Assembly: GCF_032490495.1 (NCBI RefSeq)
Contig: NZ_JAVYJB010000008.1
Coordinates: forward strand, 62,001 to 126,000
Direction: 5' to 3'
DNA: 64,000 nucleotides
From: Pilosibacter fragilis
GTDB lineage: Bacteria > Bacillota > Clostridia > Lachnospirales > Lachnospiraceae
The notes beneath the pieces are model-generated. The model searched no databases, was not told where the DNA came from, and saw nothing but the letters and a program-made list of their open reading frames with translations. Made by a program: the position numbers and the translations under genes. Shown piece after piece: positions 8,271 through 17,100 of the stretch (positions are counted from its first letter, which is position 1; every line of letters begins with the position of its first letter).

Positions 8271-8496
8271 GACCGGAAATATTGCCCGCATACAATTTTG
8301 TCCCCAATATTCGGCAGCTTGTCTTTGCATGGAGCAGATCGTTCGCTCAGTGGCAGTCCACAGTAACAGCCCTCCGTTATGAATAATGTGTGTAAAAGAA
8401 TTGTGTAACAGAATTCTCCTTTAAAATGTTCCCCTTCCCGGATTTTTTCGGGGGGGGCAAACATTTTGTAACGAAATTCAGTACAAAACGAAAGAC
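8271..8496 (+). other. Untranslated leader between switch and operon, with G8 tract
   Basis: No gene is visible. The leader would be transcribed from the switch. It contains a C-rich/T6/G8 stretch at 8431-8457 (CCCG at 8437-8440 can pair with CGGG at 8449-8452). The run of eight Gs (8450-8457) is a slippage-prone homopolymer. A minus-strand frame at 8186-8464 crosses the recombination site and has no ribosome binding site, so it is not called. Confidence 0.5.
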
Positions 8497-8739
8497 GTGA
8501 TGATGCGTATGGAAGGAAAGGAACATCTGAACAGGATCAGCAGAGAAACGGCAATGCAGATTGCCGGCAGAGAGTTACCCCGGGTAGAAAAGATCCATTT
8601 ATGGGTTTTTCCTGCTCTTTCCTATGAAGAAGGAATTCCGGTGTACCTTCTGAAAGCGTATGCCGACCTGACTTCTTACGATATCATCCTGGATGCAAGG
8701 AATGGAAACATTATCAAAAGGACAGAACGCTGTCTGTAA
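8497..8739 (+). CDS. Small cytoplasmic PepSY-domain protein
   Basis: Up to 80 residues; GTG 8497, ATG 8500 and ATG 8503 are all possible and none has a strong ribosome binding site (only GAAAG upstream). The body is one PepSY unit: helix ISRETAMQIAGRELP, strands VEKIHLWVFP and IPVYLLKAYADL, closing hairpin ILDARNGNIIKRTE. No signal peptide or membrane segment is present, unusual for PepSY proteins, which mostly act outside the membrane as inhibitors or chaperones. It is the first gene behind the promoter switch. Confidence 0.6.
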   Translation: MMMRMEGKEHLNRISRETAMQIAGRELPRVEKIHLWVFPALSYEEGIPVYLLKAYADLTSYDIILDARNGNIIKRTERCL

Positions 8740-8784
8740 GGAATGAAAATAGATACTTAAGGATAAAACGGAAAGGAAACCAGA

Positions 8785-9489
8785 ATGAGTGAGGAAACCA
8801 GAAAGACTGCCAGAGTACAGGCAGGGGAAGAAGCAGTGGAGACCGTGAATGAAAAGACCCTGATGGATCAGCTGGATTCGATGAAAACAGCATTCCGTGG
8901 TTATGACAAGGAAGCTACCTGCGAACTGCTGCAGACGCTCATCCGGTCGATGGAGACAGAGAAGAAGGAAGAACACCGTGTCCTGCTCCAGAAGAACCAG
9001 AGACTGGTGAAAGAAAAGGAAGCACTGACCACGCAGATGGCAGAGCTTCTGATGAAGGTGGACTCCCTGGAATCGGAAAACCAGCGGATGATGGAACAGC
9101 AGAATACCATGCAGAAGAAATATGAGGAGCTGGCAGAAAAGCTGAGCAGGATTTCGGAAAATGCCATTGAACGGGAAACCGAGCTTTCCGCTTACCATCT
9201 GCGGGAACAGCAGATGAAGGAACGGGAAGCTGCCCTGTTAAAAATGGAGTCGCAGAAAGAAGCGGAGCTGGAGCAGATAAAGAAAGAGTTCCAGGAGGGG
9301 CTGGAGGCAGAGAAAGCAGAAATCCTTGCGCAGGCAGAAGAGGAAGCGGAAGGGGTAAACAATCGGGCAGAGCAGCTGCGGAGGAAGTTACAGGACTTCC
9401 GGCAGATCATCAATGTGATACTGGACTTTGACCCGGAAAACGGGGTGCAGACAGACTCTTTGGAAAGTGCAGGAGTACCGCATGACTGA
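8785..9489 (+). CDS. DivIVA-like coiled-coil protein
   Basis: 234 residues. After a short N-terminal part, FRGYDKEATCELLQTLI resembles the RGYD motif in the membrane-binding domain of DivIVA/GpsB proteins. Residues about 65-215 are almost pure heptad-like coiled coil rich in Glu, Lys and Gln, without Gly or Pro breaks until FRQIINVILDFDPENG. Such proteins mark cell poles or division sites and recruit partners. Its 3' end overlaps the signal peptidase gene by 8 bp, implying co-translation. The DivIVA relation is tentative; the coiled coil is certain. It might position secretion of the giant surface protein. Confidence 0.6.
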   Translation: MSEETRKTARVQAGEEAVETVNEKTLMDQLDSMKTAFRGYDKEATCELLQTLIRSMETEKKEEHRVLLQKNQRLVKEKEALTTQMAELLMKVDSLESENQRMMEQQNTMQKKYEELAEKLSRISENAIERETELSAYHLREQQMKEREAALLKMESQKEAELEQIKKEFQEGLEAEKAEILAQAEEEAEGVNNRAEQLRRKLQDFRQIINVILDFDPENGVQTDSLESAGVPHD

Positions 9490-10030
9490 GCTGGAATTTG
9501 AACTGGAGTTTAAGAAACGGAAACTGCAGAAACGAAAACAGCGCAGGATGGAGCTTCTGATCATCGGTGCACACCTGGGCGTGGTACTTGTACTGCTCTA
9601 CTGGATGTTTGGCATCGGCATGGTACACGGCAGATCCATGCGCCCCGCTTACCGGGATGGAGATCTGTTTCTGTACCAGAGACGGCTCTTTCGGGAGCCG
9701 GATTATGGAGATGTGGTGGTCATCCACAGGCAGGATCTGGAACGGGACATTGTAAAGCGCATTGCAGGCAAGCCGGGAGATGTGATCGATCTGGATGACC
9801 TGGGACACCTGACCAGAAATGGGGAACGGGCAGCGGAAACGGAAATCCTGTTCGGGGAACAGGACAGGGATGACTGGATCACCTTGCCCTATACCGTACC
9901 GGAAGGATGCTACTTCTGTCTGGGGGATAACCGCCCGAGGTCAGAAGACAGCAGAGAGCTTGGAGCATTCCGCAGGCGGGAGATTACCGGGAAGGTTCTC
10001 GCACAGTTCCGGCTGTCATCGGTAAAGTGA
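9482..10030 (+). CDS. Type I signal peptidase (S26)
   Basis: 182 residues from ATG 9482, with AGGAG (9470-9474) 7 nt upstream; a longer frame from 9428 is unsupported. A basic N-terminus precedes one membrane segment (LLIIGAHLGVVLVLLYWMF). All family boxes are present: catalytic Ser in HGRSMRPAYRDGD, catalytic Lys in DIVKRIAGKPGD, and box E GDNRPRSEDSRELG. The enzyme removes signal peptides on the outer membrane face. Its place inside the surface-protein operon suggests it is dedicated to the giant protein at 11115. It is of the Ser/Lys bacterial type, not the Ser/His SipW type. Confidence 0.9.
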   Translation: MTELEFELEFKKRKLQKRKQRRMELLIIGAHLGVVLVLLYWMFGIGMVHGRSMRPAYRDGDLFLYQRRLFREPDYGDVVVIHRQDLERDIVKRIAGKPGDVIDLDDLGHLTRNGERAAETEILFGEQDRDDWITLPYTVPEGCYFCLGDNRPRSEDSRELGAFRRREITGKVLAQFRLSSVK

Positions 10031-10099
10031 CCATTCGGGAATCTGCCCGGAGCTTTCGTACAAAAGAAAAATACCAACATGAGAAATAAGGAGAACGGC

Positions 10100-10888
10100 A
10101 TGGAACTGTTGAAGGAGGATGGCTGTATCGGCGAAAAGGCATTCCATGGGGAAAAGGAGTGCTTTTTCCAGCCATTTTACAACGTGGAGAAAAAGAGGAT
10201 CTGGGGAGCGGAAGCCCTGTTCCGTCTGAAGGATAAAAACGGCAATTACTACAACATGGATCAGCTTGCAGCAAAAGCGGAAGAAGAAGGATGGATCGCT
10301 GAGATCGACAGATGGGTGTTCCGGGAAGCCTGCAGAAGGATCCCGGAGCTGAGAGCCTACGGACTTAAGAGGATCAACATCAACTTATCCCCGGAGGTCT
10401 GTGAGGTTCCGGAGACCGTACCTAACATCATGCAGATACTCAGAAAGTATGAAGTATCAAGAAGTGAGGTCTGCATGGAGATCACCGAGATGTGCAAGGT
10501 CAGGAATGCAGAGAATTTCAGCTGCATGGTGGAACAGCTGAGCAGCCAGGGGATCCGGCTGGCGTTAGATGACTTCGGCAAAGGGGAGAGCAACCTGCTT
10601 CGGCTGTCCCAGATCCCGTTCCAGACCCTGAAGCTCGATAAGGAACTGGTCTGGGAAACGGAGGGAAGCAGGATGGCAGAGGATCTGGTCGAAGAGATAA
10701 TCCGTATTGCACACCGTCATAACATCCAGGTCACGGCAGAAGGAATTGAGACACTGGACCAGGCGAGAACCCTGGCATCCTGGGGATGTGATTACCTGCA
10801 GGGGTATCTCATCGCACCGCCTCTCAGCTATGGGAAGCTTCTCACCTTCCTTAAGGAAAACGGAAAAAGGAACTTCCTGGAAGAATAA
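10100..10888 (+). CDS. EAL-domain cyclic-di-GMP phosphodiesterase
   Basis: A stand-alone EAL protein of 262 residues; ATG 10100 is chosen for AAGGAG (10088-10093) 6 nt upstream, while 10079 is the longer option. Key motifs are intact: E-A-L-F-R in GAEALFRL, NINLSPE, MEITE, LDDFGKGESNL (both metal aspartates), KLDKELV, TAEGIET, and GCDYLQGYLIAPPLS. All catalytic and metal ligands of active EAL enzymes can be matched, so it likely hydrolyses c-di-GMP to pGpG. No GGDEF, sensor or membrane part is attached. Its place between a signal peptidase and an adhesin-like gene couples second-messenger turnover to surface phase state. Confidence 0.9.
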   Translation: MELLKEDGCIGEKAFHGEKECFFQPFYNVEKKRIWGAEALFRLKDKNGNYYNMDQLAAKAEEEGWIAEIDRWVFREACRRIPELRAYGLKRININLSPEVCEVPETVPNIMQILRKYEVSRSEVCMEITEMCKVRNAENFSCMVEQLSSQGIRLALDDFGKGESNLLRLSQIPFQTLKLDKELVWETEGSRMAEDLVEEIIRIAHRHNIQVTAEGIETLDQARTLASWGCDYLQGYLIAPPLSYGKLLTFLKENGKRNFLEE

Positions 10889-10911
10889 ATAAGGATAAGA
10901 AGGAGAAACCG

Positions 10912-11070
10912 ATGAAAAAGGAAAACAATGGATCAAGACCCCTCAGGGAGGAACTGAACAGTTCTGCCGTATCCGAGCAGAATGCAGCCGCATCCCCGGA
11001 ACTGGCAAACCAGGCACAGATCTTAAAAGAACTGACGGAACATTTTCAGGTACGCAAAGGTACCTGTTGA
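10912..11070 (+). CDS. Small 52-residue protein of unknown function
   Basis: ATG 10912 follows AAGGAGA (10900-10906) at good spacing, and the frame runs to TGA 11068-11070. The peptide begins MKKENNGSRPLREELN and ends LTEHFQVRKGTC. It is hydrophilic, with Ala/Ser/Glu/Gln-rich middle and a final amphipathic helix; no signal peptide. It sits between the EAL gene and the giant surface gene in the same direction, 44 nt from the latter. No family recognised. Confidence 0.55.
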   Translation: MKKENNGSRPLREELNSSAVSEQNAAASPELANQAQILKELTEHFQVRKGTC

Positions 11071-11114
11071 TTTTACATAGATTTTAATGAATACGATGCA
11101 AAAGGAGAGAACGT

Positions 11115-14100
11115 ATGAAAAAGCGTAAAGGAAAGACGAAACGATGGCTTGCCGGAATCCTGTCGGCAGTGCTGGTAATCGGATCCATCAATCTTGTGGA
11201 TGCTTTAGAAGGAAGTAATGGGGAAAGTGCACTGTATGATGCACCGGAGCTTACCATCACGCAGGGAGCCACAGACTATGATCTGATGAAAGACATTACC
11301 TATGACAGCAGCATGTATGAACTGGCTGTAGTGAATGATGGCGGATTTGATGTCAATACCGTGGGAGACTATGAGGTAACCTATTCCCTGACTTCCAAGG
11401 ATGATGGAACGTTGGAGCCGGGAGATTCGGGGGATGCTTCCAATTCGGATAATGAAAACAAAGACCAGAACAGTGGAGACAATCAGGGAGGGGATAACAC
11501 CCAGACCGGCGATAACTCTGATAATGCGGGTTCTGATAACGGATCCGACAGTTCTGACAGCAGCAATGGAGGAGACAGTGCGGATGCCGGACAGGGAGAT
11601 ACGGGTTCTGACAGCAGCAATGCAGAAGACAGCATGGATGCCGGACAGGGAGATACGAACTCTGACAGCAGCAATGCAGGAGACAGCACGGATGCCGGAC
11701 AGGGAGATACGAGTTCCGACAGCAGCAATGCAGAAGATACTGCAGATGCGGTCAGCGGAGAGGATGCAGTACAGAGTGAGGAGAATACCGGAGATACCGG
11801 TGTACTGGGTGTATCCAGGCCGAGAACGGGTGTAGATATGAGCTATCAGTCAGAGCCCGTGGGTGCGGAAGCCGTTGATGTAACAAAAGGGGATGACACC
11901 AATACCGTTGATACGCAGGAAAAGCAGGTCATCACCTTTACAAGAACGGTTCATGTAGTAGCGGCTTCTGAGGACAAAGAACCCGTGTATGTAGCACGGG
12001 AACTGGTGCTGACACAGGGAGAAGAAGACTACGACCTGACAGATGACATTCTTTATGATGACGTAAAATATACACTGGAAGTAGTAGAACTTGGTGGTTT
12101 CGATATTAACAAGATCGGCTCCTACGAAGTGACCTATTCCCTTACACCTGTGACAACAGAAGAGACACAGGGAAATGGACAGGATGACACACAGGATAAC
12201 CAGGTCATCACATTTCAGAGAACGGTTACTGTGAAAGCAGCCGTGGAAGAAACCGGGGAGTTTGAAGTTCCGGAACTCTACCTGGAGCAGGGGCAGGAAG
12301 ACTATGACCTTGCGGCAGGACTTGTTTATGATGAAAATAAGTACAAACTGAATATAAAGGATGATGGAAATTTTGACATTATGCTTTCGGGAGAGTACAA
12401 GGTGACATTTGTTCTTAATCCGCTGGAAGAGAATCCGGATTCTGAGAACAATACAGGCGATGCGGATACTTCTGATCCGGATCAGACGGATGGAGATCAG
12501 AGTGAAAAAGTACTTGGCGCTACCCGGAGTATGGACAGCTCTGCTGAAAATGCAGATGATAAAACAGAAAACAAAAATACAGAAGATAACAATACAGAAG
12601 ATAACAATACAGAAGATAATAATACAGAAGATAATAATACAGAAGATAACAATACAGAAAATGATAATGTAGAAGATAAGAAAGAAGAAAATGACAATAC
12701 AGCCAACACGGACCAGGCGGAGGATACTTTTGTAATCCCGGATGGAATTACTACCTTCACCAGACGTGTTGTGGTCACACCGGGAATCGCATTGTTATCA
12801 GCCGGCAATACCATCAACAATAATTATCCTTGGTCTCCTAATATGACCGATAGCAGTGTCACACTGAGTGCACCGAAAGATGATACCTATGCGGGAACTC
12901 CGGTATTACAGTGGACGAATACAAACACCCTTGGAAAAGCTGATATAACGGACAATTCCTGGGAGAATGTTCCTGGCGTAACGGTAGTAAACAAAAATGT
13001 TACCCTGTCAGGGGCTAGTCTTGTAGATGGTAAGTGGTATCGTTTTAAATTTAGTGATGACGATTATAGCGAAGCTGTGAGGCTAGTATCTTCGAATGGT
13101 GGGGGATATAGAGGTGGTCAAAAATGGCCTCTTTCTAAACAATTTTGGAACTTTAAATGGTCATCCTGGTATATTTCTAATGATAACGTTATGTATACAC
13201 CGTCAAAGACGGGTTTTGTAAGCAAATGTGGTTTTGATATTTGCTTTTATTATAATGGGTATTGGAATGCTACTTCTTTCAAAGGGGAGTGGTCTACAAT
13301 TACTACATCCACGGCGGCTAATGAAATTTCCATCTATGACGCACAAACGCATTTTAAAAGTTCTCCTATCCGTTTTTACTTTGAAGACTATACGATATTT
13401 TTAAACATAAAACCAGCGGATAAAGCTTATAGCATCGCTACAGATATTTGCCTGGGGAATAAATCGAATATTGGAACATATTATGACTCGCTTAACATGA
13501 GAGCTACTGATAATAGAAAAATACATCAGTTTGATTTTGTGGGTAAGCAGCCAGATGACCCCTATCAGCCAAATCAGATGACAATGGTAGTAAAAAGTTA
13601 CACAGAATTATGCAAATGGGCAGCAGAGAGACATAACGATGCAGTTTTTTTTAAGAATAATCCTGTTGTGGAAAGTTCACAAGATGCAGGCATCTCTCTG
13701 AGCTGGGAAAATCAGAATGATATTTTAGTATCTATTTCGCTGACAACATTAGAAAATAGCTCCATTGTTATTCAAAATGTCAAGTTTGAATCCGGAAATG
13801 GAACTTTCACAGAGCCAGGCAAAAAGCAGGAGTATCTGTTTTTTGATAATGAAGTGTTGGGAACGCAGCAGGTATACCCTCCTGTGAAAAACACCAACAA
13901 GGTAATTGAGAAGATCCCTGCTGTTAGACCAAATAATAATGCTGAAAAATTCCAAGGATGGAAATTAGCTGTTTCCGGTACTCCGGATGGTGATATTGAT
14001 CTCAATAAGCTATATACTGACGATGAAGTGGCAGCGCTGAAGTATAAGGATGTTTATAAGACCATGACCTTTACGGCACAGTATGGTGAGGAACAGGCAC

Positions 14101-17100
14101 AGATCTTTACAGGAGGGACAACAGCAGCCAAGAAATATGCTTCTGTTGAACAGGCTTTAAAAGATGCTGCATCCGGTGACACGGTCAGGATCATTAAAGA
14201 TGGAAAAATAACCCCAACCACGGCAGACGGCGTAGAGGCAGCAAAGGATGTTACGTTAGAGCATTATAACGATGCCACCAGATTCTATAAGACGACAGTT
14301 TCCTCGAAGATTGCCGTGGATGAGGACAGCGTGGTAACCCTGATGGATGGAAAACTAGAGCTTTCTGCAAATGCATCCGTTAAGGTACTCAATCCGACCG
14401 ATGGGCAGACTTATCAGGTAACAGCTCCAGACTGCACTTCATGGGTAACTGTAGACGATAAGGATAAGGGAGACTCCCCTTATTTTATGGGAGAGGCGGA
14501 TGGAACTGTAAAAATAGATGCAGTGACCTATTCGTATCAGAATCTGAGTCAAAATAAGCTGGCAATGGTTTACATTCCACAGGGAATGAAAAATAATGAT
14601 CAGGTAACAAAAGCTGAAGTCGCAGCAGATCAGCAGGCAACCATTGAGGTGGACGACACGAATTCAGTAGTATTGAAAGGAACTGGATCTCAAGGCAATA
14701 CCGTAACTGTTGAGAGGCGTACAACTGATTCGAAGGTGGATGTAAAACTGCCTTCAGGCGCACAAGGTACAATCTTTGGACATGCCGTAGGGGCAGCTCC
14801 GGCAGGCGGCGTAACAGTCAGCCAGAGCAGTGCAGAAAATACAGGATATCCGGACAGGGATTATATCGTAATAGCTGTTGCGGGAGAGAAAGTCACAGTA
14901 GATGGTATTGAATATGTTGCAACGGAAAACAAGCAGAAGTTTTATCTTGGAACATTTAAAGCAATCGTAACCATAGGAAGCAATGCTGAGATTACAAGTG
15001 GTAAGGAGCAGACTGATGTTGGTTATTTAAAAACTTATACTGTAAAAATCAGTCCAAAAGCAGATTATGATCTGGATCAGGACAACTTTATCGTTACTAT
15101 GAAGGAAAGCGATACAGGGACTGTTAAGAATTTGACATTTGCAGATGTGTGCAGGGTAGATCCGGCAGATGGAAGCATTACAGTTACGATTCCAAATGTC
15201 AGTGGAGACATTACAGTGAATGCTGCGGCAAAACGGCAGATGACAACCTTAAAAGTAACAGGTCTTGCAGCAGGAAAGGCAAAGGGAAGCTTCAAGGCGG
15301 TAGATGCATCTGGTAATGAATACAAACTGGAGCAGGATGGCAGCATCAATGTAAACCGCAATGAGGAACTCACCCTTATATTTACGCCAAATGATTTTTC
15401 AAATCCTTATTATTCAGATCTTACCGGGGAGAAGGGAGAAAGTTTCTCTATCCTGACAGCATTGAAGGAGACAACAAACAATAAAGATTTATTTGCAGGA
15501 GCAAAAACGTTTAACTGGAAAGAAAAGAGTTATGAATTAAAGTACACACCGACAACTTCAGATGTGACACTGGAAGCTGTATTCACACCGTCCCATATCG
15601 TACATGTTCATGTGACAGGTGGTACGGCAGAAGTGAAAGATACAGGGCTTGTAACAAAAGAATCAGGTGCGGACCAGTTCCAGCATGTCATTGTGAAAGA
15701 CAATGAAACAGTAGAGCTGGAGTTAAAAGATACAACAGGAACAGCCACTACTTATAAAAAGGCATATTGGAGCAACGTGGATGGCAGTGATGATACCGAT
15801 GTATCCAATCAGGCTTTCACAGGAAATGGAACAAGCTATACTTACACAACACAGGCGGTAGGCAAACCACAGGCATTAAATATTACATTTGAAGAGGGAC
15901 AGACCGTAGATGTAAAAGTGACACATGGAAAACTTGTGACTGGAAATGATGGTGTGGCGTGGAATGATAAAGGAAACAGTACATACCAGACGATTGTGAA
16001 GAATAATGGAGCATTGAAGGTCAATATTAAGCCAGAGGATGGTTACGGATTAAAGAGCATTACGGTTAATAATGTGGCAATTGATATTGATGCGGCAATC
16101 AAGAGTGGGGAAATCACATGGGATGGTACAACGAAGACCTATTCCCATACATTCGCAAAAGTTTATCAGGCATGGAATGTTACGGTGGACTTTGAAAAAC
16201 TGCATGAGATCGTTTTTCAAGATCAAAAGGGCAATATCTTAAATAAGACAGAGCATATTACAGTGATTGATGGAGATACGATTCCGGCAGCAATCTTTAC
16301 CAAAATGCAGGAAGAAGCAGATAAGTCAAAGGCTGAAAATGAGAGCCTCTTTGTATGGGTTGATAAAACAGACAGAACAAAGATCTATAATGAAACAACT
16401 GTGATGACTGCACAGACTGCGGATGTCGTGAACTTAATCTCGGTATACCGGATGAACGTGATCAAGGGGGCAGATGGAAGCGTTATTGCAGCAGATGATT
16501 TTGTCATTCATGTGAACGATGTCAGAAAGCTTACGGACACAGAGGCAGTGACACTCGCAAATGTGACTGCTTATGATCATTCCGGTTCAGACATCAGTAA
16601 TATGGTGACTGTGGAACAAACAAAATTAGAGGAATTAAAGAAAAAGACTAAGGGAACATATGTGGATGCTTTGACCTTTATGATTGCAGCATCAGGATTG
16701 ACGACAGGCGTAGAAGTGGAAGTGACGGATGATAATCCGACCATTACGGGAAAGACTGCATATACGCTGACTTTCAAGGGAAGAGCAAATGAGACTTATA
16801 AGTATCAGGAGCTGGATGCCCAGGGAACCCCGACAGGTAATGTATCAACCATACTTACGGATGGGGATGGAAAAGCAACCATCACAGGCCTGAAGAAAGC
16901 AACACCATATCAGATCAGTCATAAGAAATATGGTTCTGTAAACGGCAAAACAGCCCTCGTGGATGCAAAAGATATCGCAAAGCAGTTTGCGGATGACGGT
17001 GACCAGACAACGACAAATGGAAAAACCGATAAGGATGAGAAAGCATCTAATAATAATGTAGATGTTGTAGTGGATGCTGACGGCAACTACAAGGTCATCG

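Noticed and set aside
8186..8464. 92-residue minus-strand frame across the right inverted repeat
   Set aside because: Crosses the recombination site, no ribosome binding site, no recognisable domain.
11583..12665. CRISPR-like spacing of repeats
   Set aside because: The repeats are contiguous in-frame codon repeats (54 bp and 15 bp units) with no unique spacers.
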